Shown: positions 33,555-41,447 of the stretch, in pieces
Layout of the letters: each line of letters begins with the position of its first letter
Position numbering within the stretch: the first letter of the stretch is position 1
Assembly: GCF_001905095.1 (NCBI RefSeq)
Contig: NZ_LWLS01000058.1
Coordinates: forward strand, 93,638 to 157,637
DNA: 64,000 nucleotides
DNA from: Micromonospora sp. CB01531
Lineage (GTDB): Bacteria > Actinomycetota > Actinomycetes > Mycobacteriales > Micromonosporaceae
Direction: 5' to 3'
The notes under the pieces: generated by a model
Told to the model about the DNA's origin: nothing
The model's input: only the letters and a program-made list of their open reading frames with translations
The model's database searches: none
Translations under genes and position numbers: made by a program

Positions 33555-33798
33555 CAATGAGCGGTACGAGCAGCTCCGGGAGATCATCGCCGAGGTGTTG
33601 GAGATCGAGACCGACGAGCTGACCGACACCGGGGACTTCGCCGAGGAATACCAGGCGGACTCGCTGCGCGCCATCGAGATCCTGGCCCGCATCGACAAGG
33701 AGTTCAAGGTGGAGATCCCGCAGTCGGAGCTTCCGGAGCTGCGCAACCTCAAGGCCACCTACGACGCCGTCGCGCGGCACGCCGGCTGGCAGGACTGA
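33544..33798 (+). CDS. acyl carrier protein
   Basis: This 84-residue acidic ACP has the phosphopantetheine site in QADSLRAIEILARI (serine near residue 42) and a C-terminal helix NLKATYDAVARHAGW. It carries the growing chain for the adjacent ketosynthases. ATG start with AAGGAGG upstream. Confidence 0.93.
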   Translation: MSGDNERYEQLREIIAEVLEIETDELTDTGDFAEEYQADSLRAIEILARIDKEFKVEIPQSELPELRNLKATYDAVARHAGWQD

Positions 33799-33801
33799 AC
33801 G

Positions 33802-35007
33802 GTGCGGCGCGTGGTCGTGACGGGCCTCGGCCCGGTGTCGAGCATCGGAACGGGAGTGACCGCGTTCGGCGCGGCCCTGCGGGCGGGCCGGTCCGGCATC
33901 TCCCGGATCACCAGCTTCGACCCGTCCGGGTTCCCGCACCGCAACGGCGGTGAGGTCCGCGACTTCGACCCCGCCGCCTGGCTGCACCGGCTGCCGCCCG
34001 AACGGTGGGGCCGGTCCAGCCAGTTCGCGGCGGCCGCCGCACGCCTCGCGGCGGACGACGCCAAACTGGACCTGGACACGGTGGACCGTGGCCGGGCGCA
34101 CGCCGTGATCGGCACCACCAGCGGGGAGTCCGTCGTCGTCGAGGCGTTCACCGCGCGGCTCGTCGAGGCGGGCTTCGACGCGGTGCCGGCGCAGCTGGTC
34201 GAGCAACTGCCCGCCGGCCGGCTGGCGCACGCGGTCAGTGAGGAGCTGGGCCTGCGCGGCGAATCGCTGACCCTCGCCACCGCCTGCTCCGCCAGCAACT
34301 ACGCCATCGGGTACGCCTACGACCTGCTCGTCACCGGTGAGGCGGACGTGGTGTTCGCCGGCGGCGCCGACTCGGTCTGCCGCTGGGCGCACGCCGGGTT
34401 CTACCGGCTCGGCGCCCTCACCGAGAGCGCCTGCTCGCCGTTCGACCGGGACCGCTCCGGCATCCTCACCGGCGAGGGCGGCGCGGTGCTGGCGTTGGAG
34501 ACGCGGGAGCACGCCGAGGCGCGGGGCGCGCACATCTATGCGGAGGTGCTCGGCTACGGCCTCAACTGCGACGCCAACCATCCGGTGGCCCCGGACCGGG
34601 ACAGCATCGCTGAGTGCATCCGCATCGCCCACCGCAACGCCGGCATCACCCCGGACCAGGTCGACTACATCTGCGCCCACGGCACCGGCACCCCAGCCAA
34701 CGACCTGGTCGAGGCGCAGGCCGTGCTGGCGGTGTTCGGGCCGAAACCGCCGCCCATGAGCTCGATCAAGTCGATGATCGGGCACACCATGGGTGCCGCC
34801 AGCGGGTTCGGCGCGATCGCCTCCGCCCTGGCGATCGACCAGGGCTTCCTGCCCCCCACGATCAACTGGTCGCACCCGGACCCGCAGCTGGCCGACATCG
34901 ATCCCGTGCCGAACGTGGCCAGGCCGGCCACCGTCCGGCTCGTGCAGAACAACGGGTTCGCCTTCGGCGGGAACAACGCGATCGTGCTGCTCGGAGCCGC
35001 CCGATGA
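33802..35007 (+). CDS. beta-ketoacyl-ACP synthase, active (KS1)
   Basis: This 401-residue KS has a complete Cys-His-His/Lys set: the cysteine in LATACSASNYAIG (near residue 158), HGTGTPANDLVEAQA, SIKSMIGHTMGA, and a C-terminal NGFAFGGNNAIVLL. It would carry out decarboxylative chain elongation. It is followed by a degenerate KS-like gene with a 4-nt overlap, giving the KS/CLF-like pairing of type II systems. GTG start, 3 bp after the ACP stop. Confidence 0.92.
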   Translation: MRRVVVTGLGPVSSIGTGVTAFGAALRAGRSGISRITSFDPSGFPHRNGGEVRDFDPAAWLHRLPPERWGRSSQFAAAAARLAADDAKLDLDTVDRGRAHAVIGTTSGESVVVEAFTARLVEAGFDAVPAQLVEQLPAGRLAHAVSEELGLRGESLTLATACSASNYAIGYAYDLLVTGEADVVFAGGADSVCRWAHAGFYRLGALTESACSPFDRDRSGILTGEGGAVLALETREHAEARGAHIYAEVLGYGLNCDANHPVAPDRDSIAECIRIAHRNAGITPDQVDYICAHGTGTPANDLVEAQAVLAVFGPKPPPMSSIKSMIGHTMGAASGFGAIASALAIDQGFLPPTINWSHPDPQLADIDPVPNVARPATVRLVQNNGFAFGGNNAIVLLGAAR

Positions 35008-36077
35008 CCCCACTGACCATCAACGGCCTCGCGGCGCTGAGCGCCGCCGGTGACCGGCCGGAGGCGCTCGCCCGACGGGTCGCCGCCCTCGCCGGGGAAC
35101 GCCATCCGGGCGTTCCCATCGGCGGGATCGTCACCGAACCGCTGCCGCGCGCCGAGGGCCACGCCCTCACCGACTTCGACGTGCGGGCACGGCTCGGCCG
35201 GCGCGGCACGAGCTTCTACGACCGGGCCACCGCCCTGGCCGTGGTGGCCTGCGGCGACGCCCTCGCCGACAGCGGGCTGACGGTGGACGACACCAACCGG
35301 GCCCGCGTCGGCGTGGTGCTGGGCACGACCGTCGGCAGCCTGAAGTCCACCAGCGACTACACCCGCGAGACCCTTGTCCAGGACAAGCCGTACCTGGTCA
35401 ACCCGATGCTGTTCCCCAACACCGTGATGAACTGCGCCGCCGGCCAGGCGGCCATCCGACACGGGCTCAAGGGGATCAACGCCACGGTCACCGGCGGGCC
35501 GCTGGCCTTCTTCAACGCCCTGCGATACGCCGGCAACGCTATCCGCCGCGGCTACGTCGACACCATGCTCGTCGGCGCGGTGGAGGAGTTCTCGGCGCAC
35601 CGGGCCTGGGCATCCGCGCTGAGCCCGGCGGGCGGCGAGGTCGCCGCGGGCGAGGGCGCCGCCGTGTTCGTGATCGGCAGCGACGCCGGCTCCGCCGGGA
35701 ACGCCGCGGTGTGCGCCGTGGCGACCGGGTACGGCCCCGACGGCACGGCGGAGCAGGCGCTCACCGACTGTGTCGCCCGTGCCCTGCACGTCGCGGGAGC
35801 TGCCCCGACCGACATCACTCTCCTGATTACCAGCGAGACCACCAGTTCCGGCCGCCGCCCGCAGCGCGCCGCCGCGTTGCGGGCGCTCGGCGGGCACCGG
35901 CCCGCCGACCTCGTCGTCAGCCGGGCGGCGGGGGACTGCGGGGCCGCCACCCCCGCCCTCGCCCTGGCCGTCGCGCTGGGCCTGTCCGGCCACGACGACC
36001 GGCCCCCGTCCGGCCTGGTCCTGCTCACGGCCCAGGGCACCGACGGCGGCGTCGGCGCCGCCCTGGTCCGGCGGTAG
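35004..36077 (+). CDS. KS-like protein without the cysteine (CLF-like 1)
   Basis: This 357-residue thiolase-fold protein keeps VGVVLGTTVGSLKSTSDY and PNTVMNCAAGQAAI, but the nucleophile segment reads ATVTGGPLAFFNALRYA without cysteine. The HGTGT motif is also absent. It probably acts as a chain-length-factor-like partner of the KS encoded just upstream, with which it overlaps by 4 nt (ATGA). Similar non-catalytic KS partners occur in aryl polyene and polyene type II clusters. Confidence 0.84.
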   Translation: MTPLTINGLAALSAAGDRPEALARRVAALAGERHPGVPIGGIVTEPLPRAEGHALTDFDVRARLGRRGTSFYDRATALAVVACGDALADSGLTVDDTNRARVGVVLGTTVGSLKSTSDYTRETLVQDKPYLVNPMLFPNTVMNCAAGQAAIRHGLKGINATVTGGPLAFFNALRYAGNAIRRGYVDTMLVGAVEEFSAHRAWASALSPAGGEVAAGEGAAVFVIGSDAGSAGNAAVCAVATGYGPDGTAEQALTDCVARALHVAGAAPTDITLLITSETTSSGRRPQRAAALRALGGHRPADLVVSRAAGDCGAATPALALAVALGLSGHDDRPPSGLVLLTAQGTDGGVGAALVRR

Positions 36078-36080
36078 CCC

Positions 36081-37199
36081 GTGCCGGCGCTGATCGCGGC
36101 GAGCAGCCTGCGCACCTGTCTCGGCGACGGCGCGCGCACCTTCGCAGCGCTGCTGAACGGTCGTACGGGGGTGCGCGAGCTGCGACATCCGCTGGCCGGC
36201 CGGCTCAACGTGACGGCCGGCTACCAGATCGACGAGCCCGCCCCCGGAGCCGCGCTGCGGGCCGGCGCCTGGCTGCGGGAGTGCGTCGCCGAGGCGCTGG
36301 CGCGGGCAGCCGTCGACCCTCGGCGGGCCCGGGTGGTGGCGCTCGTCGGCACCGGGCTGCGGGAACTCGCCGCGGTCGAGGAGTTGGCGCTCACCGGCGC
36401 CGCCACGGCCCCGTCCCGCCTGCACTTCGGGCCCGCCGTCCGGGACGCCGCGCCCGGCCTGGCCGAAGTGGTGACCATCGCCAACGCGTGCAGCGCGGGC
36501 GGACACGCCCTCGCGCTCGCCCAGGACCTGATCGACGCCGGCGAGGCCGACGCGGTCGTCGTCGGCGCCGCCGACACGATGACCGCCTCCATGCTCGCGA
36601 TGATCGGCAAGGTCGCCCCGACGCCCACCGCCCAGGTCCGCCCGTTCGACCGCGACCGCACCGGCGTGCTGCTCGGAGAGGGCGCCGCCGCGCTCGTCGT
36701 GGTCCCCGAGGACTGGACCGGGCCGGCCGTCGGCCGGCTGCTCGCCACCGGGCTGTCTTGCGACGCCGTGCACGAGACAGCCCCCGATCTGGACGGCATC
36801 TGCCGGGCGATGCGCGACGCCTGGGCGCGGAGCCGCCGCGGCCCGGAAGAGGTGGACCTGGTGGTGGCCCACGGCACCGGCACGGCCCTGAACGACCCCA
36901 CGGAGTGCGCCGCGTTGCTGCGGTGCCTGCCCCGGCCCGGAGCGCCCCTGATCACCGCCGTCAAGGGGGCCGTCGGCCACCTGTCGGGCGCCGCCGCCCT
37001 GGCCAACCTCGACGTGGCACTGCGGTGCCTGGCGAGCGGCATGGTGCCGCCGGTCGTCGGGCTGGTGCACCCCCTGCCCGAGGGCGACGGGCTCACCTTC
37101 GTCCGGGACGTCCGCGCCCGCCGCGGCGTCACCCTGGCCCAGGTCAACGCCTTCGGCTTCGGCGGCGTGAACGCGGTGACCCTGGTGGAGGCGCCGTGA
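36081..37199 (+). CDS. beta-ketoacyl-ACP synthase, active (KS2)
   Basis: This 372-residue KS has TIANACSAGGHALAL with the nucleophile cysteine, AHGTGTALNDPTECAAL, AVKGAVGHLSGAAAL and a C-terminal NAFGFGGVNAVTLV. It is shorter than KS1 at the N-terminus. It begins 3 bp after the CLF-like gene and overlaps the next gene by 4 nt. Two active KS proteins suggest separate initiation and elongation enzymes, or two chain-length windows. Confidence 0.88.
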   Translation: MPALIAASSLRTCLGDGARTFAALLNGRTGVRELRHPLAGRLNVTAGYQIDEPAPGAALRAGAWLRECVAEALARAAVDPRRARVVALVGTGLRELAAVEELALTGAATAPSRLHFGPAVRDAAPGLAEVVTIANACSAGGHALALAQDLIDAGEADAVVVGAADTMTASMLAMIGKVAPTPTAQVRPFDRDRTGVLLGEGAAALVVVPEDWTGPAVGRLLATGLSCDAVHETAPDLDGICRAMRDAWARSRRGPEEVDLVVAHGTGTALNDPTECAALLRCLPRPGAPLITAVKGAVGHLSGAAALANLDVALRCLASGMVPPVVGLVHPLPEGDGLTFVRDVRARRGVTLAQVNAFGFGGVNAVTLVEAP

Positions 37200-38248
37200 C
37201 CGGCACGCAGACCCCGCCGGCCGCCGGTGCGGCGCCGGCCTCGCTCGCCGTCGGCGCCGCACCGGGATCCACCCCGGCCACCGCCGTCGCAATCACCTCC
37301 TGGAGCATCCACCTGCCCGCGCCGCCGACGTCCACGACTACGCCGTGCTCTGCGGCGCCGACCTCACCCGGCGGGCGCGCCGGCGCGACCTCGGCACCCG
37401 GCTTCGGCACGGCCGTCGCCGGCCTGCCGCCGGTGGACCCCGCCTGCCCGTCCGACCGCGCGCACACCCTGCTCGGCCGCAAGGGGTTGCTGTACAAGGA
37501 GCCGGCCACCCGGCTCGCGCTGTGCGCCGTGCACCGCGCCCTGGGCCTGCCCGACGGCGTCCGCCCCGACGCCACCCTCGATGCCCGCACCGCTGTCGTG
37601 GCCGCCAGCAACCTCGGCAACGTCGGCACGGTCATCGACGTGACCCGCGCCGTCGCCCGCGAGGGCAGCCGGGGGGTCAGCCCGATGGCGGCGCCCAACG
37701 CCTCCAGCAACGTCATCGCCAGCAGTGTCGCGCTGTGGTTCCGGCTCGGCGGGCCGAACCTGATGGTCTGCTCCGGCGAGACCGCCGGCCTGGACGCGCT
37801 CGCCCTGGGCACCCTGCTCCTCCGTGCCGGCCGGGCCGACCGGGTGCTGGTCGTCGGCGCGGAACCCGACGACGAGACCGCCGTCGCGGTACGCCGGGGC
37901 CCCGCCGCCACGCCGCCGCTGCGCGCCGGGGCCGCCTGCGTGGTCCTCGAACCCGCCGCGCGGGCCGCCGCCCCGCTGGCCACCCTGACGGTCGGGCCGG
38001 CCGTCCGCCGCCGCGCGGACGTACCCCCGTGGCCGGCCGGGCCCCGGGTCGTGGTCGGCCCCGGCCACCTCGACCCCGCGGCCGCCTGGGGCGACTGCTA
38101 CGGCGCGCAGGGAGTGCTCCAGACGGCGCTGGCCGCGCGGCTCGTCGCCGAGGGCGCGGACGGCGTCGCGGTGCTCTGCGGCGGCGACGACGACGGCTGG
38201 CGTACCGCCCTGCTCACCCCGGCCACCCCAACCGGGAGGCAGCCGTGA
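37196..38248 (+). CDS. KS-like protein (CLF-like 2), N-terminus possibly frameshifted
   Basis: This 350-residue KS-family protein has LLGRKGLLYKEPATRLAL, AAPNASSNVIASSVALWF and MVCSGETAGLDALALG. The usual HGTGT and GH motifs are not recognisable, so it is probably non-catalytic. Between about 37313 and 37400 its frame reads PPTSTTTPCSAAPTSPGG, which is unlike a folded protein. A neighbouring frame reads DVHDYAVLCGADLTRRA with near-complete G/C third positions. A pair of compensating indels, natural or sequencing error, would explain this. GTG start in a 4-nt overlap with KS2. Confidence 0.75.
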   Translation: MTGTQTPPAAGAAPASLAVGAAPGSTPATAVAITSWSIHLPAPPTSTTTPCSAAPTSPGGRAGATSAPGFGTAVAGLPPVDPACPSDRAHTLLGRKGLLYKEPATRLALCAVHRALGLPDGVRPDATLDARTAVVAASNLGNVGTVIDVTRAVAREGSRGVSPMAAPNASSNVIASSVALWFRLGGPNLMVCSGETAGLDALALGTLLLRAGRADRVLVVGAEPDDETAVAVRRGPAATPPLRAGAACVVLEPAARAAAPLATLTVGPAVRRRADVPPWPAGPRVVVGPGHLDPAAAWGDCYGAQGVLQTALAARLVAEGADGVAVLCGGDDDGWRTALLTPATPTGRQP

Positions 38249-39042
38249 CGACGCCGGCCGTACGGGAGCTGCGCCAGCCCACGCCGGGCGGCCCGCTCGT
38301 GGCCTTCGTCCACGGGCTGGAGGACTCCTGGGAGAGCTGGCTGCCGTTGAGCCACGCGCTGCCGCCCGCGTGGTCCCCGGTCGCCCTCGACCTGCCGTGG
38401 CGGCCCGGCAACGACTACCAGTGGCGGCGCCGCCCCTCCGCCCAGTGGCTGGGCGACGGCCTCGACCGGCTGGGCCAGCGCCCGGACCTCCTCGTGGCCC
38501 ATTCCTTCGGCGCCAACGCCCTGCTCGAACTGCTCTGCGTCCGCGACCAGCGGGTGCCCGACACCGTCATGCTGATCTGCCCGCTGTACCGGCCGCCGGA
38601 CGTCGCCGTGACCTGGCAGGTGTTCGAACGCGCCCGGCGGGCCTTCGAACGGCACATCCACGACTCGCTGCGCAGCCGACTCGGCAAGCGGCTGCGAGCC
38701 ATGGAGGCCGAGGTGGTGGACCTGATGATCGCCAAGGCAGTCGACCGGGTCGGCCCCGCCGGCTTCCTGACCGTGTTCGACCAGTTCTGCGCCAGCGCGT
38801 CACTGCGGCTGGACCGGGTGACGGCCCGGGTGCTGGTGCTCGCCGGCGGGTCAGACCCGACCCTGTCCCCGGAGGCCGCGCGGACCCTCGCCGACGGCAT
38901 GCCGCACGCGTCGCTGTCGGTCGGCGACGGCTACGACCACTTCTGCTACGCCCGCCAGCCCGAGGATGTCGCGTCCCGCCTGCGGGCCTTCGTCGACGCG
39001 ATCCCCGTCGTCACCGGTCATCCCAAAGGAGCAGCCACGTGA
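38245..39042 (+). CDS. alpha/beta hydrolase
   Basis: This 265-residue hydrolase has VAFVHGLEDSWESW (oxyanion region), LLVAHSFGANALLELL with the serine nucleophile near residue 88, LAGGSDPTLSPEA and DGYDHFCYA with the final histidine. It could act as a chain-releasing thioesterase or acyltransferase for the type II system. GTG start overlapping the previous stop by 4 nt. Confidence 0.82.
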   Translation: MTTPAVRELRQPTPGGPLVAFVHGLEDSWESWLPLSHALPPAWSPVALDLPWRPGNDYQWRRRPSAQWLGDGLDRLGQRPDLLVAHSFGANALLELLCVRDQRVPDTVMLICPLYRPPDVAVTWQVFERARRAFERHIHDSLRSRLGKRLRAMEAEVVDLMIAKAVDRVGPAGFLTVFDQFCASASLRLDRVTARVLVLAGGSDPTLSPEAARTLADGMPHASLSVGDGYDHFCYARQPEDVASRLRAFVDAIPVVTGHPKGAAT

Positions 39043-39977
39043 CAACCCTCGCCCCGCACCCGCCCACCCCGAGCGTCCTGTCCGGCCGGCCGCGCTACGA
39101 AGGCGCCAACATCCGCACCTGGATCGGTTTCAAACACTTCATGTACCTGGTCGAGGAGGCGGTCCTGCAGTGGCTGCTCGACCAGGGCCACGGCGCCCGC
39201 GCGCTCTTCCACGAGCACGGCCTCGGCACCGAGATCATCGACTGCTCGGTGCAACTGCCCGCCGTGCTAGAGGTGGACGACGAGGTCCGCGCGGAGGTGG
39301 TCGCCGGCACCGGGAACCGGCTGCGGATGCAGCTGTCGGTGAGCCGTGACGGGCAGGACGTCGTGGTGCTGCGGGGACACGTCACGGTCGCCCTGGTGCC
39401 CGAGACCGACGCGCCGGTGCACCGGCCCGCCCCGGCCGCCATCGCGACATGGGAGGCCCCGGGACTCGGCGCGGCGACCGGCCTGCGCGCGGAGCTCCCA
39501 CTGCCGGCCGGTGCCGACCCCGCCTCCGTGTTGACCCCGGCCGGCTCGGCGGCCTTCCTGTGGTCCTGGCGGGCGCCGTACTTCTACTGTCACTTCTCCG
39601 ACCGGGTACAGCACTCCGGCTTCGTGCGCGCCCTGGAGGAGGTCGTCGACCGGTTCCTCGCCGACCGGGGCATCTCGGTGGGGCGCATGCTGCGGGAACG
39701 CGCGTGGATCCCGGTGGTGTCGCGGGCCCGGGTACGCCTGGCCGAGCCGGCCCACATGGAGGAGACGGTGCACACCGTCTTCCAGGTCGACGACGTGCTG
39801 CGGTCGATGATGTTCAGCGGCCGGATGGACTGCTACGTCCAGCGCGACGACCGGCTGGTGCTGGTCGCCACGGCGAGCATCCTGCACGGGTATGCGATCA
39901 GCCGGGGACCGAACGCCGGTCAGCTCGCCCGGCTCGACCCCGAGGTCTGCGCGATCCTCACCGGGGGGCATCCGTGA
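39039..39977 (+). CDS. double-hotdog acyl-thioesterase/dehydratase-like protein
   Basis: This 312-residue protein has two hotdog halves with matching segments: NIRTWIGFKHFMYLVEEAVL near residue 24, and APYFYCHFSDRVQHSGFVRALEEVV near residue 185. The pattern is like acyl-ACP thioesterases and other double-hotdog enzymes, but no known catalytic motif is complete. It may release or dehydrate the ACP-bound chain. GTG start in a 4-nt overlap with the hydrolase, and a 4-nt overlap with the next gene. Confidence 0.65.
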   Translation: MTTLAPHPPTPSVLSGRPRYEGANIRTWIGFKHFMYLVEEAVLQWLLDQGHGARALFHEHGLGTEIIDCSVQLPAVLEVDDEVRAEVVAGTGNRLRMQLSVSRDGQDVVVLRGHVTVALVPETDAPVHRPAPAAIATWEAPGLGAATGLRAELPLPAGADPASVLTPAGSAAFLWSWRAPYFYCHFSDRVQHSGFVRALEEVVDRFLADRGISVGRMLRERAWIPVVSRARVRLAEPAHMEETVHTVFQVDDVLRSMMFSGRMDCYVQRDDRLVLVATASILHGYAISRGPNAGQLARLDPEVCAILTGGHP

Positions 39978-40711
39978 CCCGCGCGCCCGCCCGCCCCCGG
40001 CTCTTCTTTTCCTTCCGCAGCCCGTACAGCTGGCTCACCATCCGTCGGCTGCGCGCAGCGGTGCCCCAGGCCTTCACAGAGCTGGACTTGTTCCCGTACT
40101 GGGACCCCGACGCGCGCACCGGTGCCGCCCTCGACGAGCGCGGCGCGGAGTTCCACTACGTGCAGATGAGCCGGGCCAAGCACCTCTATCTGCTGATGGA
40201 CACGAAACGGCTGGTGCAGCGCGAAGGTGTGCCGATGGCGTGGCCGATCGACGTCGACCCGCACTGGGAGGTGCCGCACCTGGGCTGGCTGGCGGCCCGC
40301 CGCGCGGGCCGCGCGGAGCCGTTCTACGACGAGGTGGTCGCCGCCCGATGGGAACGCGGCGAGAACATCTGCGAGCCGAAGGTAGTGGCCGGGTGCGCCG
40401 AGCGCAGCGGCCTGGACCCGGAGCTCGTCACGGGCGCGGTCGACGACCCACAGCTGCGGGCGGAGGGCGTGGCCTGCCTCGAACGCGCCTACCTCGACGA
40501 CGTCTTCGGGATCCCGTACCTGAAGTGGGGGCGCCACCGGTTCTGGGGACTGGACCGCCTCGACGGGTTCCTGCGGCTGTGGCGGCCCGACGCGCCCCCC
40601 TCTCCCGTTCCCGCCGACGCCGAAACGGACGACGCGGGGCTTCCTGACCGGGCGGAGGCCATCGTGACCTCCGGCGGCTACGACACCGACACGACGGGCG
40701 GGTGTGGATGA
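39974..40711 (+). CDS. DsbA/GST-kappa family isomerase-like protein
   Basis: This 245-residue thioredoxin-fold protein starts RLFFSFRSPYSWLTIRRL. The CxxC of DsbA is replaced by SPYS, as in 2-hydroxychromene-2-carboxylate isomerases. A helical domain follows, and GIPYLKWGRHRFWGLDRLDGF forms the cis-proline and C-terminal part. Proteins of this fold accompany type II cinnamoyl/polyene PKS genes, where E/Z isomerisation of a double bond is the proposed job. That role is inferred here. Overlaps both neighbours by 4 nt. Confidence 0.8.
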   Translation: MTRAPARPRLFFSFRSPYSWLTIRRLRAAVPQAFTELDLFPYWDPDARTGAALDERGAEFHYVQMSRAKHLYLLMDTKRLVQREGVPMAWPIDVDPHWEVPHLGWLAARRAGRAEPFYDEVVAARWERGENICEPKVVAGCAERSGLDPELVTGAVDDPQLRAEGVACLERAYLDDVFGIPYLKWGRHRFWGLDRLDGFLRLWRPDAPPSPVPADAETDDAGLPDRAEAIVTSGGYDTDTTGGCG

Positions 40712-41445
40712 TGTTCCCCCTCGACACACAGGCCATCCGGCAGCAGCGCATGCAACGGCTGGCCGCGACGCTGCGGTTGTTCGCCGAACTCGGCTACGAC
40801 GAGGGTGCCGGCGGGCACATCACCGCCCGCGACCCCGAGCGGCCCGACTGCTTCTGGATCAATCCGTTCGGCATGTACTTCGGCCACGTCAAAGTCAACG
40901 ACCTGCTGCTCGTCGACAGCGACGGGCAGGTGCTCGCCGGCAAGGGGCGGATCAACCCCGCCGGGTTCGTCATCCACTCGGCGGTGCACGCCGCGCGGCC
41001 CGACGTCATCTGCGCCGTGCACACCCACTCGGTGTACGGCCGGGCGTTCGCCGCCCTGGGCCGCCTGCTCGACCCGATCACGCAGGACGCCTGCGCGTTC
41101 TACGGCGACCACGCCCTCTTCGACGACTACAGCGGGGTGGTGCTCGACGAGCGCGAGGGCAAGCGCCTCGCCGACGCGCTGGGCTCGGCCAAGGCCGCGA
41201 TCCTGCGCAACCACGGCCTGCTGACCGTGGGCGGGACCGTGGAGGAGGCTGCCTGGTGGTTCGTCGCCATGGAACGGTCCTGTCAGGTGCAGCTCACCGC
41301 CGAGGCCGCCGGCAAGCCGGTGCTCATCGACCACGAGGAGGCCGAGCGGACCCGCGAGGTGATCGGCTCGCCCGGCATCGGCCGGTACAACTTCAAGCCG
41401 CTGTACGAGGGTGTCCTGCGCCGCCACCCGGACCTGCTGGACTGA
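40708..41445 (+). CDS. class II aldolase/adducin-family protein
   Basis: This 245-residue protein has the fold signatures GAGGHITARDP, FWINPFG, VHTHSVYGRAFA (two zinc-type histidines) and ILRNHGLLTVGGTVEEA (third histidine). Family members perform retro-aldol or decarboxylation chemistry on zinc. Placed after the polyene genes and before an acyl-CoA ligase, it may cleave or decarboxylate a side chain. ATG at 40708 overlaps the previous stop (ATGA). Confidence 0.85.
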   Translation: MMFPLDTQAIRQQRMQRLAATLRLFAELGYDEGAGGHITARDPERPDCFWINPFGMYFGHVKVNDLLLVDSDGQVLAGKGRINPAGFVIHSAVHAARPDVICAVHTHSVYGRAFAALGRLLDPITQDACAFYGDHALFDDYSGVVLDEREGKRLADALGSAKAAILRNHGLLTVGGTVEEAAWWFVAMERSCQVQLTAEAAGKPVLIDHEEAERTREVIGSPGIGRYNFKPLYEGVLRRHPDLLD

Positions 41446-41447
41446 GG

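Noticed and set aside
34665..37292. 875-codon open frame on the minus strand across the KS genes
   Set aside because: It is a high-GC shadow of three well-supported KS-family genes and has low-complexity composition.
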